From Lentisphaeraceae bacterium (lineage in GTDB: Bacteria; Verrucomicrobiota; Lentisphaeria; Lentisphaerales; Lentisphaeraceae), in the NCBI GenBank assembly GCA_021232515.1, contig JAJPOQ010000055.1:1-64000 (forward strand): DNA of 64,000 nt. The letters are read 5' to 3'. The notes under the pieces were generated by a model. It saw only the letters and a list, made by a program, of their open reading frames with translations, searched no databases and had not been told where the DNA came from. Both the position numbers and the translations under genes were made by a program. Of this stretch, positions 9,325 to 19,021 are shown in pieces (within the stretch, counting starts at the first letter, position 1; each line of letters opens with the position of its first letter).

Positions 9325-10734
9325 ATGAATAATGAGACTATTAATACTACGCGTCGTCAATTCCTTTTAAATAGCGGTATCGGCCTTGGAGCCATGGCTT
9401 TAACAGGATTGCAAAATGAAGCATCTGGAGCACCTAAACTTCACTTCGCACCTAAGGCTAAAAGAGTTATTTTCCTATGTATGGCAGGTGGTCCTTCTCA
9501 GCATGATTTATTTGACTATAAACCAAACTTAGCAAAGCTATACGGGAAAAACCTGGCCGATTATTTAAAGATTCCTCGTTTATCTGGAATGACCTCAGGT
9601 AAGTCTAGTTTCCCAATAGCTCCTAGTATGTTCAAGTTTGCTCAACATGGACAAAGTGGTCAGTGGATGAGTGAGCTTTTACCTCATACTGCAAAGGTCG
9701 CAGATGAGTTGAGTATCGTTAAGTCTATGACTTCGACACATGTCAACCACGACCCGGCAGTTACGTTTTTGCAGACTGGTCATCAGTTCCCTGGAAGACC
9801 GTCGATTGGTGCTTGGTGGAGTTATGGCCTTGGTTCTTTGAATAAGAATTTACCAGACTATGTAACTCTAACTTCCCAAGGTAACTACAAGGCTGCTCAG
9901 CCACTACTTTCCCGTTTGTGGGGAAGTGGCTTTTTACCATCGAAACACCAGGGTGTTAAACTTCGCTCTGGAGAAAATGCTGTTCTTCATCTTAAGGATC
10001 CTGCCGGTCATAAACTCCAAGAAGAGAGAGTTATGATGGATGCGATGAAGGCGTTGAACGATCGTCGTTTTAAAGATGTGGGCGATAAGGAAATACAAAC
10101 GCGTATTTCTCAATATGAAATGGCCTTTAAAATGCAGACTTCAGTTCCGGACTTAGTCGATTTTAAGGATGAGCCAGACAGCACTTATAAACTTTATGGT
10201 GAAGATGCGAAAAAGCCTGGGACATTTGCTTCGAACTGTCTTATGGCTCGACGTATGATTGAGCGCGATGTTCGTTTTGTTCAACTTTTTCATACTGGTT
10301 GGGACCATCACGATGATGTAGCGAAGCATCACCCAACACTTTGTAAGGAAACTGACCAAGCAAGTGCGGCACTGGTCATGGACCTTAAGCAACGTGGGCT
10401 TTTGAAAGACACATTGATTGTTTGGGGTGGCGAGTTTGGCAGAACAGTATTTAGCCAAGGCGGGTTGAAGCGAAATGCATACGGAAGAGACCATCACCCG
10501 TATAACTTTACTTACTGGATGGCCGGCGGCGGTATAAAAGGTGGAACTACATATGGTGAAACGGATGACTTCTCATGCAATGTCGTCGATAAACCAGTGA
10601 CTTTCCATGACCTTCACGCGACTATGCAGCACCTCATGGGAATTGATCACGAAAAACTGACATATAAGTTTCAAGGTAGATACTTCCGGTTAACAGATGT
10701 TCACGGCCATATCTTAAAGGATATAATTTCTTAA
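9325..10734 (+). CDS. DUF1501 protein with Tat-type signal (second copy)
   Basis: A 469-residue DUF1501 protein, paralogous to the one at 3709. TTRRQFLLNSGIGLGAMAL is a twin-arginine signal. Shared blocks include IFLCMAGGPSQHDLFDYKPN, FAQHGQSGQWMSE, IVWGGEFGRT, and the GRDHHPYNFTYWMAGGGIKG region. AAGGAG at 9313-9318 sets the start at 9325; the in-frame ATG at 9292 lies inside the preceding gene and has no ribosome-binding site. It is co-transcribed with the cytochrome gene upstream and is expected to be exported as its partner. The substrate is unknown. Confidence 0.93.
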   Translation: MNNETINTTRRQFLLNSGIGLGAMALTGLQNEASGAPKLHFAPKAKRVIFLCMAGGPSQHDLFDYKPNLAKLYGKNLADYLKIPRLSGMTSGKSSFPIAPSMFKFAQHGQSGQWMSELLPHTAKVADELSIVKSMTSTHVNHDPAVTFLQTGHQFPGRPSIGAWWSYGLGSLNKNLPDYVTLTSQGNYKAAQPLLSRLWGSGFLPSKHQGVKLRSGENAVLHLKDPAGHKLQEERVMMDAMKALNDRRFKDVGDKEIQTRISQYEMAFKMQTSVPDLVDFKDEPDSTYKLYGEDAKKPGTFASNCLMARRMIERDVRFVQLFHTGWDHHDDVAKHHPTLCKETDQASAALVMDLKQRGLLKDTLIVWGGEFGRTVFSQGGLKRNAYGRDHHPYNFTYWMAGGGIKGGTTYGETDDFSCNVVDKPVTFHDLHATMQHLMGIDHEKLTYKFQGRYFRLTDVHGHILKDIIS

Positions 10735-10760
10735 ATCAAAGCCATTTTGTGCCTGTAGAG

Positions 10761-10788
10761 TTGATAGCTCTGAGTCTTTGTGTAGAAT
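10761..10788 (+). promoter_or_regulatory. Putative sigma-70-type promoter for the epimerase pair
   Basis: TTGATA at 10761-10766 and TAGAAT at 10783-10788 are separated by 16 bases in the 82-base gap before the first epimerase gene. A start site near 10795 would leave a short leader containing AAAGG at 10805-10809, which fits the ATG at 10817. Confidence 0.4.
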
Positions 10789-10816
10789 GTTTCTATAAAA
10801 TTTCAAAGGCACTTAA

Positions 10817-11884
10817 ATGGCAGATATAGCAATCATCACGGGATCAGGTGGTTTGATCGGCGGAGAGACGGTTCGTTTCTTCGCAAATTTAGGATTCACT
10901 TGCGTCGGGATTGATAACGACATGCGCAGTTACTTTTTTGGTGAAGAAGCTTCGACTAAATGGAACTGTGAAAAGATACAAGAAACTTTCAAAAACTATA
11001 TCCACAGAAGTATAGATATACGAAACTTTGAGGATGTAAGCGCTCTCTTTGCAGAGTTTAGTTCAGATGTGAAATTAGTCGTTCATACTGCAGCTCAACC
11101 TTCTCATGATTGGGCAGCGAAAGAGCCTTTTACAGACTTTACGGTTAATGCGAACGGCACCTTAAATCTTCTAGAAGCAACTCGTCAGCATTGCCCGAAG
11201 GCTCCTTTTATATTTACGAGCACGAATAAAGTTTATGGGGATACTCCGAATTCTCTTCCATTGATTGAGCAAGATACTCGTTGGGAGTGTTCTGCGGAAC
11301 ATCAGTATTCTAAGTTTGGCATAGATGAAAGTATGTCAATCGATCAGACAAAGCATTCGCTTTTTGGAGCTTCGAAAGTAGCAGCGGATGTTTTAGTACA
11401 AGAGTATGGTCGATACTTCAATATGCCGACAGCGTGTTTTAGAGGCGGTTGTTTAACAGGCCCGACTCACTCAGGAGCAGAGCTCCATGGTTTCCTTGCC
11501 TACCTTATGAAGTGTGCATGCTCGGGAAAAGAGTATCGTATTTTTGGTTACGAAGGAAAACAGGTGCGGGACAATATCCACTCATATGACTTAGTAAATG
11601 CCTTTTATCACTTCTATCAAAACCCACGAAACGGTGAAGTTTATAATATCGGCGGAAGCCGTCACAGTAATTGTTCGATGAAAGAAGCGATAGGAAAGTG
11701 TGAAAATCTTTCTGGTAAGAAGATGAATGTTTCGTATCTAAATGAAAATAGGATTGGCGACCATATTTGGTATGTCTCTGACGTTCGCAAGTTTCAGGAG
11801 CATTACCCCGAGTGGTCTTATAAGTATGACATCGATGATATTTTCTCTCAGATATACGAGGCGAATATTGAGGCGGCAAAATGA
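10817..11884 (+). CDS. NAD-dependent epimerase, CDP-paratose 2-epimerase-like
   Basis: A 355-residue extended short-chain dehydrogenase/reductase. The N-terminal dinucleotide-binding loop is TGSGGLIGG. It is followed by [19 protein letters not shown] and later [20 protein letters not shown], blocks I associate with the CDP-paratose 2-epimerase (RfbE-like) group. The active-site segment reads [21 protein letters not shown], so a Phe stands where YxxxK enzymes have the catalytic Tyr, if that alignment is right. It would interconvert nucleotide sugars for surface polysaccharide, but the substrate is not fixed by sequence. It overlaps the next epimerase by 4 bases (ATGA), showing translational coupling. 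Confidence 0.88.
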   Translation: MADIAIITGSGGLIGGETVRFFANLGFTCVGIDNDMRSYFFGEEASTKWNCEKIQETFKNYIHRSIDIRNFEDVSALFAEFSSDVKLVVHTAAQPSHDWAAKEPFTDFTVNANGTLNLLEATRQHCPKAPFIFTSTNKVYGDTPNSLPLIEQDTRWECSAEHQYSKFGIDESMSIDQTKHSLFGASKVAADVLVQEYGRYFNMPTACFRGGCLTGPTHSGAELHGFLAYLMKCACSGKEYRIFGYEGKQVRDNIHSYDLVNAFYHFYQNPRNGEVYNIGGSRHSNCSMKEAIGKCENLSGKKMNVSYLNENRIGDHIWYVSDVRKFQEHYPEWSYKYDIDDIFSQIYEANIEAAK

Positions 11885-12921
11885 AACGAGTTTTAGTTAC
11901 TGGTGGAGCTGGTTTTGTCGGTTCAAATATAGCCTTTGCGCTTAAAGAACATTATGAGAATATTGAGGTCGTTGTACTTGATAACCTTTTGCGTCGAGGA
12001 AGTGAAGGGAACTTAGCAGATTTAGAATCTCGCGGGATTTCTTTTATCCATGGCGATGTTCGCCTACCAGATGATCTTCGCAAAGTGGGCAAGATAGACT
12101 TTTTAGTAGAGTGCTCAGCAGAGCCTTCAGTTTTGGCAGGCTCAGATGGTAGTCCAGGTTATGTCATTCAGACAAATTTAAATGGTGCAGTGAACTGTGC
12201 AGAGTATTGTCGAGAACAGAACGCCGGGTTGTTGTTTTTATCTACAAGTCGCGTTTATGCAATCGAACAATTAAAAATTTTAAATTTTTCTGAAGGAAAG
12301 TCTCGCTTTGAAATTTCAGAAAAACAAGAATGTTTTGGTTTGTCCAAAAATGGTGTGAGTGAAGATTGCTCTATCACTGGCTTTAAATCATTTTATGGCG
12401 CTAGTAAGATGGCAGCAGAACTCGTTCTCGAAGAATATAAGTGTCTTTTTGATTGGCCAGTTATTGTCAATAGATGTGGTTTGATTGCTGGTCCAGGTCA
12501 GTTTGGTAAGGCTGATCAAGGCATAATGTCGTTTTGGATGCATGCTCATATGCAAAAGAAGAGTCTTAAGTACATAGGCTTTAATGGTACTGGCAAACAA
12601 GTCCGAGATGCAGTGCATATAAAAGACTTGGTGAGACTGATAATTTATCAAATGGAAAACCCAGAGAAGTTTCAAGACGGTGTTTTCAATGTTGGTGGAG
12701 GACAGGATTCTAGTTTCTCTTTGTTAGAATTGACAACCATGTGCCAAGAGATTTCAGGCAACAAAGTTGAAGTCGGACAAGAACTTGGCGAGAGATATGC
12801 GGATATTCCAATTTACGTGTCAGATATGAAGAAGCTAAAATCTGTCTGCGATTGGAAAAATGAATTATATATTGAAGACATACTTCAGGATGTATATAAT
12901 TGGTTACTGGATCGTCAATAA
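11881..12921 (+). CDS. NAD-dependent epimerase/dehydratase (second of pair)
   Basis: A 346-residue extended SDR protein with the Rossmann loop TGGAGFVGS, an [11 protein letters not shown] segment providing the catalytic Ser region, and [16 protein letters not shown], which contains an intact YxxxK. The C-terminal part has [13 protein letters not shown], as in nucleotide-sugar epimerases. It overlaps the preceding epimerase gene by 4 bases, so the two products are probably made in step and act on the same or successive nucleotide sugars. Here the catalytic Tyr is present, in contrast to the first protein. No glycosyltransferase or other sugar-biosynthesis gene adjoins the pair. Confidence 0.88.
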   Translation: MKRVLVTGGAGFVGSNIAFALKEHYENIEVVVLDNLLRRGSEGNLADLESRGISFIHGDVRLPDDLRKVGKIDFLVECSAEPSVLAGSDGSPGYVIQTNLNGAVNCAEYCREQNAGLLFLSTSRVYAIEQLKILNFSEGKSRFEISEKQECFGLSKNGVSEDCSITGFKSFYGASKMAAELVLEEYKCLFDWPVIVNRCGLIAGPGQFGKADQGIMSFWMHAHMQKKSLKYIGFNGTGKQVRDAVHIKDLVRLIIYQMENPEKFQDGVFNVGGGQDSSFSLLELTTMCQEISGNKVEVGQELGERYADIPIYVSDMKKLKSVCDWKNELYIEDILQDVYNWLLDRQ

Positions 12922-12996
12922 GATCTACAACGTAAGACTTTCTTAGCTCATACGAAAGTGCAGAAGAAAGGGACGTTATTTTTACGGGTAAACGGT

Positions 12997-13386
12997 ATGG
13001 ATGAAGAGCAACAAAGTCAAAGCGACAGCAGAACTATAGCTATGTCAAGAACGGAAGTTCTGACAGGCATGAGTCGTCGCCGCGTCAGTTACTTGGAAGT
13101 TAATTCTCCCGAAAGGCCGAGACTTAATTTTAAATTGACTGATGGAAAAGTTGTTATGGGAAGAACGACTGATAATCAGATAACACTTCCATTTACAAAT
13201 GTTTCACGGCATCATGCATGTGTTTATATAAATGGTGAGGATTACTATGTCGAAGACAATGGTAGTACAAACGGCACTTATGTAAACGGTGTTAAGATAG
13301 CCAAGTGTATTTTACGCCCCAATGACCTTATACAGATAGGTGCTACAAAGATTTACTACTCAGAACGTGAAGAGCTCTGTTTGTAG
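12997..13386 (+). CDS. FHA domain protein
   Basis: A small (129-residue) cytoplasmic protein consisting mainly of one forkhead-associated domain, which binds phosphothreonine peptides. Diagnostic residues are GRTTDNQITLPFTNVSRHHA and NGSTNGTYVNGVKI. About 50 residues precede the domain and contain Ser/Thr-rich stretches. An upstream in-frame GTG at 12958 would add 13 residues; neither start has a strong ribosome-binding site and I prefer the ATG. The MBL-fold gene starts on the very next base after its stop, so the two are coupled. No Ser/Thr kinase is seen in the window. Confidence 0.85.
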   Translation: MDEEQQSQSDSRTIAMSRTEVLTGMSRRRVSYLEVNSPERPRLNFKLTDGKVVMGRTTDNQITLPFTNVSRHHACVYINGEDYYVEDNGSTNGTYVNGVKIAKCILRPNDLIQIGATKIYYSEREELCL

Positions 13387-14277
13387 ATGGCAGCTGAGTT
13401 ACTAGTAACTTTTTGGGGAACACGTGGGTCAATTGCCACTCCAGGACGATCTACGGAGAAATATGGCGGTAACACTTCTAGTGTTTCTATAAAATCACAC
13501 GGGAAATACTTTATTTTTGATGCTGGTACAGGCATACGTCCTCTTGGTGTAGAAATCATGGGGGAAGCAGCAATTCAAAAAGATAAACAGAAAGAGTTAT
13601 TTCTCTTTTTAAGTCACACTCATTGGGATCATATACAAGGCTTGCCATTTTTTCAGCCAGCTTATGATCCTTCCTTTCGGTTAAACATCTACGGCACTTC
13701 TAACAAAGATGCGATGCTTGAAAACATCCTTGTTGGACAAATGGACTCAAGTTACTTCCCGGTGAAGTTGTCAGCTCTCGGTTCTGAAATGGAGTTTAAT
13801 GACCTTCAGTTAAGTGACACTATTGAGATAGCCGATAATAAAATCACTCTACAAGAATTGGATCACCCTGGAGGTTCATTGAGTTATAAGTTTGAACGTG
13901 ATGGGAAAAAGATAGTTTATGCTACCGATCATGAATTGGACTTTCACTTTACTCAGGACGGCGAATTGAAAAATGATTCTGAACTGGGGAAACAGTACCA
14001 AGCTTATATACAAGATGCGGATCTACTTATAGCTGATGGTCAGTATACTTCTGAAGAATATGAAGTTAAAAAAGGTTGGGGACACACAGCAGTTCCAACT
14101 CTACTCAACTTAGCTCAGAAGTCTCGAGTTAAACAAGTCGCTGTTTATCATCATGACCCTATGCATACAGATAGTTTTATTGACCAATTAAGCGCTTCTT
14201 ATCTCAAGAAATTCCAAGATACGGAACCACGTATGGATATATTCTGGGCAAGAGAGGGCTTGACACTCGCTATTTGA
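13387..14277 (+). CDS. Metallo-beta-lactamase-fold hydrolase
   Basis: A 296-residue MBL-fold protein. It opens with VTFWGTRGSIATPG, typical of the phosphodiesterase/RNase-Z-like MBL subgroup. The metal motif HTHWDHIQG supplies HxHxDH, YATDHELD the bridging Asp, and VAVYHHDPMHTD a later His. No signal peptide is seen, so it is cytoplasmic. Likely substrates are phosphodiesters such as cyclic nucleotides, but this is inference. It starts directly at the stop of the FHA gene, and the following membrane-protein gene begins 41 bases later with GGAAGG upstream, consistent with one operon. Confidence 0.85.
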   Translation: MAAELLVTFWGTRGSIATPGRSTEKYGGNTSSVSIKSHGKYFIFDAGTGIRPLGVEIMGEAAIQKDKQKELFLFLSHTHWDHIQGLPFFQPAYDPSFRLNIYGTSNKDAMLENILVGQMDSSYFPVKLSALGSEMEFNDLQLSDTIEIADNKITLQELDHPGGSLSYKFERDGKKIVYATDHELDFHFTQDGELKNDSELGKQYQAYIQDADLLIADGQYTSEEYEVKKGWGHTAVPTLLNLAQKSRVKQVAVYHHDPMHTDSFIDQLSASYLKKFQDTEPRMDIFWAREGLTLAI

Positions 14278-14318
14278 AGAGGGAAGATAAGACCCTTGAG
14301 TGTTAGCTTGGAAGGTAA

Positions 14319-16157
14319 ATGAAAAAGCAAGAATCAAAATCTATTTTAAGTAAAGCTGCTTTACGCATGACAAACCCAGTGAAACAAGCATTGGGGAATG
14401 TGTTGGATTCTTTACACTCTCGTGACTATGCAGAAGACGAATTCGTTAAAATAAAAGAAGCTGTTATGCTTCTATTTATTTATGTGATGAAAGCTGACGG
14501 TGCGATCAAAGACTCTGAAGTGGAAACTGTCTCAGGTTACTTCAAAGATAAGTATGGTCAAAATGCAGTCCTGCGCTTCCAACGACTTCTAAAAGTTCAG
14601 AACCCACAATCAATCGAAAAATCTTGTGAACTTTTGTGTGACTTTACTGAAGGTGAAAAAGAAAATATTCTTGCAGCTTTGATAAATGTCGCATACGCCG
14701 ATGGTGAATACAATCTTCAAGAGAAAGAAGTTATTTTAGAGATCGGTAAAGCTTTGGGTATTCGAGATGATGTTGTTTCTCATGCAGAGTCAGAAGCCGC
14801 AAAGTCGATTCGAACTCACTCCACACTAGTTCGTTCAGGTGCGGGTGTATTTGCCGCCCTTGTTATTATTTTTATCTTCATCTTGATGGCTACGTTTTTA
14901 AAGTCTGTATTATTTGGAATAATCCTAGCATACTTTTTCTTGCCACTTCAAAAGTGGTATGCCGATAGCTTTTTTAATAATGGTATAGTTGCCCGAGGCG
15001 TGACTTTTGTAGAGTCTTGCTTTAAACCATTTTCCGCATTTGCTTCGAAAGTAAGAACAATTTTTTCAAAAGCAGTTCCAGTTGAAAAAGAAAGCACTAT
15101 GGAAGAATGCGAAGAAAAGAAAAAGAAAGCGCTACTTAGTAGGTCATGCCATGCAACAGTTTTGACGGTCGCTTTGAGTGCAGTTGCTTTGGGGGTCATA
15201 GCTACATGGATTTCCTCTACTTATTATACCGCAGCAAAAGAAACAATCACAGAAGTGAATGAGCAAGGGAAAGCCACGGATGAAACCCCTGCGAACTATG
15301 TAGAAACATTTTTAGACAGAATTAATCCAGACTTGATGAAAGTTCCTTTTGTTGAAACCTCGGTAAAAAAGATCGAAGAATTTTTGGCTGATGAAGCTCA
15401 AATGAATGATTTAAAACAGAAGGTCAATGAAAAGTTTGGTGGCGTTTTTGGCATAGCAACAAATGTTCTTGGTGGATTAGCAGCTTTCATTTTAAATTTA
15501 CTTTTAACTTTATTCTTCTTTTCATTCTTTTTAGATAAGATGGCCGAGTTCCAACAAAAAGGTGGTCAGAGAAAATCTATGGGAGACTATCTTGTAGAAA
15601 GCATTTTTGACAGTGGTTGGATGCCAAAAACATCAGGCGAGACTCAAAAAACTGCTGCTGGAATTATGGATGCTATAACTCTGAAGTTACAGACTTGGGT
15701 TCGCGGTTATCTTTGGATCATCATTATTGAAAGCATTATTTATATTTCATTCTTTTTGATTCTTGGTATACCATACGCTGTGATCTTAGGCGCTATTGCA
15801 GGTTTAACAGTCTTACTTCCTTTTTTAGGGCCTATGGCAAGTGCATTGCTAACTATGGTTGTTTGCATAGCGACTGGCGAGGTTTCGGCAGCCCTCTTGG
15901 TGACCATACTTGTTTTCTACTCCATTATGAACATGGTTGTGGAGCAGTTATTCCTTTATCCGGCATTTGTCGGTGAAGCATTAGGTTTGAATACACTGGA
16001 GACTATTGCAGTCGTATTACTCGGTGGTTTGATGGCAGGATTGACAGGTGTGATTTTTGCTGTCCCAGCAGCTTCAATCATCAAATACCTGATTCCTAAG
16101 ATATATAATATTCTCTCAGAAAACGCACCCAAAGCGGTCGCCAAAAAATCTAGTTGA
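14319..16157 (+). CDS. TerB-like domain fused to AI-2E/PerM-family membrane protein
   Basis: A 612-residue protein. Residues about 35-150 resemble TerB (tellurite-resistance/DjlA-like): MKADGAIKDSEVETVSGYF and AYADGEYNLQEKEVILEIG are the two typical acidic helical repeats. From about 175 on it is an AI-2E transporter/PerM-family membrane protein, with hydrophobic segments at about 175-205 and 280-300, a cytoplasmic charged stretch EECEEKKKK between them, and the family's C-terminal block ILGIPYAVILGAIAGLTVLL then PFLGP. The family exports various small molecules or ions. The TerB fusion suggests metal-dependent or stress control, which is inference. It lies in the FHA-to-RapA gene run. Confidence 0.85.
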   Translation: MKKQESKSILSKAALRMTNPVKQALGNVLDSLHSRDYAEDEFVKIKEAVMLLFIYVMKADGAIKDSEVETVSGYFKDKYGQNAVLRFQRLLKVQNPQSIEKSCELLCDFTEGEKENILAALINVAYADGEYNLQEKEVILEIGKALGIRDDVVSHAESEAAKSIRTHSTLVRSGAGVFAALVIIFIFILMATFLKSVLFGIILAYFFLPLQKWYADSFFNNGIVARGVTFVESCFKPFSAFASKVRTIFSKAVPVEKESTMEECEEKKKKALLSRSCHATVLTVALSAVALGVIATWISSTYYTAAKETITEVNEQGKATDETPANYVETFLDRINPDLMKVPFVETSVKKIEEFLADEAQMNDLKQKVNEKFGGVFGIATNVLGGLAAFILNLLLTLFFFSFFLDKMAEFQQKGGQRKSMGDYLVESIFDSGWMPKTSGETQKTAAGIMDAITLKLQTWVRGYLWIIIIESIIYISFFLILGIPYAVILGAIAGLTVLLPFLGPMASALLTMVVCIATGEVSAALLVTILVFYSIMNMVVEQLFLYPAFVGEALGLNTLETIAVVLLGGLMAGLTGVIFAVPAASIIKYLIPKIYNILSENAPKAVAKKSS

Positions 16158-16164
16158 TACCTGC

Positions 16165-17202
16165 ATGTTAGAAGAAAAAGTTCGTGGCTGGAGTTTTTTA
16201 CTTCAGACAACTTATGAAAAAGTTATCAAAGAGCATTCTCTTAATTTGGTTCCAGCTAAAGTTTTTGTTGGAGAACTGCCCAAAAATACTTTAGGTCTTT
16301 GGTGTACTAAAACTCGGACTATAGAGATATCTTTAGAACATTTAGAAGATTCTCCTTGGGAAGACGTAGTCTTAACACTCAAACATGAATTGGCTCATCA
16401 GATAGTGGATGAGATCTATTCAATCAAAGAAAAGCCACATGGTGAGACTTTTGCTAAAGTCTGCGCTTCACTTGGAATTAGTAGTGAAGCGACTGCACGC
16501 TTAGATTCTTCAAATGGTTCATTTAGAAATAAGATCAATAAACTTCTAGCCCTATCAACTTCTTCAAACGAGCATGAAGCAGCTTTGGCTTTAACTAAAG
16601 CCCATGAGTTATCTTGTAAACATAATATTTCTTTGATTGAGCAAGAGAAGTTTAGTTACTCGGTCATGCCCATAGGTTTGATTCGAAAGAAAATCCCTCG
16701 ATTTGAGCACACAATAATTGGTATATTGACAGAATTTTATTTCGTTAAAGCAATTCAAAATATTCGAACTGAGCATGGCGTCTCAGTCGGTTGGCAATTT
16801 GAGATTTTTGGCGATGTCGAAAATTTGAAAAGTGCCGAGTACGTCTATTATTTTTTGATCAATCAAGGCGGCCACTTGTGGCAAGCATACCGAAAGAAAC
16901 ACGGGACTACAGTGAACCGGAAGAAGCGAATCTTTCTCACGGGACTTTACGATGGTTTTTATCGTAAATTGGAAAATGAACGTGAGACCATTTTAAATAA
17001 ACTTTCTTTGGTGCATATTCGAGATTCTAAATTAGATGACTTTTACCACGAACTTAATCCTCATGTTCGTCGCCGTAGTGTACGGCAGAATGTAGATCCA
17101 TCGATTTATAATGATGGTGTTTCTGCTGGCGAAAAGATGAATATTCGACACGGTTTAGCGAAAAATAAAAAAGGTAAAGTCGCCGGCTTCTTAAAAGGTT
17201 GA
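16165..17202 (+). CDS. SprT-like zinc metallopeptidase domain with DUF2786
   Basis: A 345-residue protein. Residues 74-78 are HELAH in LTLKHELAHQIVDEIYS, followed by KPHGETFAKVCASLGI, which places a third metal ligand as in SprT-like peptidases. From about 115, FRNKINKLLALSTSSNEHEA and ALALTKAHELSCKHNI match DUF2786. The C-terminal 150 residues are charged and not assigned. SprT-like proteins act on DNA-bound or misfolded proteins in some organisms; a role next to RapA, a transcription-recycling ATPase, would fit nucleic-acid-associated proteolysis, but this is inference. It starts 7 bases after the TerB/AI-2E stop. Confidence 0.85.
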   Translation: MLEEKVRGWSFLLQTTYEKVIKEHSLNLVPAKVFVGELPKNTLGLWCTKTRTIEISLEHLEDSPWEDVVLTLKHELAHQIVDEIYSIKEKPHGETFAKVCASLGISSEATARLDSSNGSFRNKINKLLALSTSSNEHEAALALTKAHELSCKHNISLIEQEKFSYSVMPIGLIRKKIPRFEHTIIGILTEFYFVKAIQNIRTEHGVSVGWQFEIFGDVENLKSAEYVYYFLINQGGHLWQAYRKKHGTTVNRKKRIFLTGLYDGFYRKLENERETILNKLSLVHIRDSKLDDFYHELNPHVRRRSVRQNVDPSIYNDGVSAGEKMNIRHGLAKNKKGKVAGFLKG

Positions 17203-17203
17203 T

Positions 17204-19021
17204 ATGAAAGAACATCAGAAAAAATTCTGGGTCATACTTATTGCTATAACTATCGTAGCGTTAGGCATCAGACTTTTAGCTGGTTGGCAGATGTACAATA
17301 ATGTTCCAGGTGTCACGGAGCCTATACCCGAAACAGATATGCATACTTACCTCAAGTATGCGGAGCAATTTAATACAGGTAGTTACACTGATTTTGATGG
17401 GGCTTACTATTATCAACCATTTTACTATGCTGTATTTTTAAATATACTCTTTGCCATGTTTGGTGGAAGTATATTATCTGTAGTTATCTCTCAGGCATTT
17501 TTAGGTGCCCTGACAGTTTTCTTTACAGGGCTTTTAGGAGCAAAGCTTTTAGGTAGGAAATCAGGACTACTTGCAGCTATAATTTTGGCTCTCTTCAGAA
17601 ATCATATTTTGTATACGCCGTATGCACTTGTCGCTATATTGCAGACATTTTTAATAACAGTTTCTATTTATTGCGTGATTTTGTCTTTTGAGCGTAAAAG
17701 AACTGTCTGGTGGATAGTTTCTGGCGTTTTATTTTCCTGCTCGATTTTGTGTCGAGGAAACTTTTTGCTAGTCGTTCCTATAGTACTACTTTTTATTTTC
17801 TTGAGTCAACAGCCTTGGAGAAAGAGACTTCTATACTCAACTGTGTTTTTGATGGCAGTGTATGTTCCTCAATTACCTTTTTCTTTGAAAAACTACGATA
17901 TTAAAAAAGAATGGACAGGTCCAAGTATTGCAGGAGGAACGGTTTTATCCATAGGGAATAACCCGGATGCGCCTCCAGGTACAATAAATATGGATGACTC
18001 TCATTATATAATTTACGATGAATATCAAGAAGTTAACCATTGGCCCAAAGATGAGTTGAATGAAAAGGTAAAGGCCTGGATTTTTTCAGAACCTCTTCAG
18101 TGGCTTGAGTTAAAGGCTCGTATGCTATTGTTGTATTTTAGTCATTACGAATCTTTTAATAATACGACTTTGGCCAAAAACACAAAACATGTTTCGTGGT
18201 TAGCTTGGCCAGTATTAATTGATTACTGGGTTGTGTCACTATTTTTTCTTTCTTCACTTTTTCGATTCATTTTTAATAAACCATTTAAAAATAAAAAGAT
18301 ACTTTTCACTTACTTAGTTTCACTTACCTACATAGGCAGTGTGGTGCTGTTTTATATACTGTCTCGCTACAAGGTTCCTTTAGTTCCAATCATGTGTATT
18401 TTCACTGGAGCCGAAATATTTGCACTTAGAGAGGTGTTTTTATCAAATCCTAGTCGTAAGAAGGTATTTTTAGAATTTTCGAGAGTTATAGTTGCGATTT
18501 GGATAGTCTATAGATTGTTTAACCTGTATCGAGAAACCTTAGAGCCGACAATTCATCGTTTCGTTGCTCCTGAAGGTAGAGTTTTTGAGACGAATGAGGC
18601 GAAATACTTCAGTGATGGGAATTTACTTTTTTATGGAGGATGGTTGTTTAATCGAGTAGAAACCACCGATGTTCTCCAGAAGACTTTTGTGGATAAACTG
18701 TCAAAGCCCTGTAGAGGCCTACTTAGGCTATATATGGGGGCTAAAAGTAGTGGTCAATTGACATTGAGAATTATTCAAAATGGTAAGCTTACAGTTAGTG
18801 ATCATACATTTCCTTACCCTAAAGGAGACTGGCTCGCTATTCCGGTAGACTTGGCCCCAACGGGCGATGAACAAATAGAATTTATAATTGAGGTGAAGAC
18901 AACTAGTGATTTATCATTTTGCTTCACCCCACAAAGAAATTATCAAAGATCCATGTTGAATGGCAAGTTGATTGATGGCGAATGGATCATGCAATTAAAA
19001 GTATTTAAAGAGAAAGAATGA
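17204..19021 (+). CDS. GT39-like integral membrane glycosyltransferase
   Basis: A 605-residue polytopic protein. Its N-terminal helix precedes an acidic loop, EPIPETDMHTYLKYAEQF, and then many transmembrane helices extend to about residue 435 (for example FFTGLLGAKLLGRKSGLLAA and FTYLVSLTYIGSVVLFYIL). This is the architecture of dolichyl-phosphate-mannose-type (GT39/ArnT-like) transferases, which move a sugar from a lipid carrier on the outer face of the membrane. The last 150 residues are a soluble, beta-rich domain of unknown role. The start lies 1 base after the preceding stop, and the stop overlaps the rapA start (ATGA). The specific substrate cannot be read. Confidence 0.72.
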   Translation: MKEHQKKFWVILIAITIVALGIRLLAGWQMYNNVPGVTEPIPETDMHTYLKYAEQFNTGSYTDFDGAYYYQPFYYAVFLNILFAMFGGSILSVVISQAFLGALTVFFTGLLGAKLLGRKSGLLAAIILALFRNHILYTPYALVAILQTFLITVSIYCVILSFERKRTVWWIVSGVLFSCSILCRGNFLLVVPIVLLFIFLSQQPWRKRLLYSTVFLMAVYVPQLPFSLKNYDIKKEWTGPSIAGGTVLSIGNNPDAPPGTINMDDSHYIIYDEYQEVNHWPKDELNEKVKAWIFSEPLQWLELKARMLLLYFSHYESFNNTTLAKNTKHVSWLAWPVLIDYWVVSLFFLSSLFRFIFNKPFKNKKILFTYLVSLTYIGSVVLFYILSRYKVPLVPIMCIFTGAEIFALREVFLSNPSRKKVFLEFSRVIVAIWIVYRLFNLYRETLEPTIHRFVAPEGRVFETNEAKYFSDGNLLFYGGWLFNRVETTDVLQKTFVDKLSKPCRGLLRLYMGAKSSGQLTLRIIQNGKLTVSDHTFPYPKGDWLAIPVDLAPTGDEQIEFIIEVKTTSDLSFCFTPQRNYQRSMLNGKLIDGEWIMQLKVFKEKE

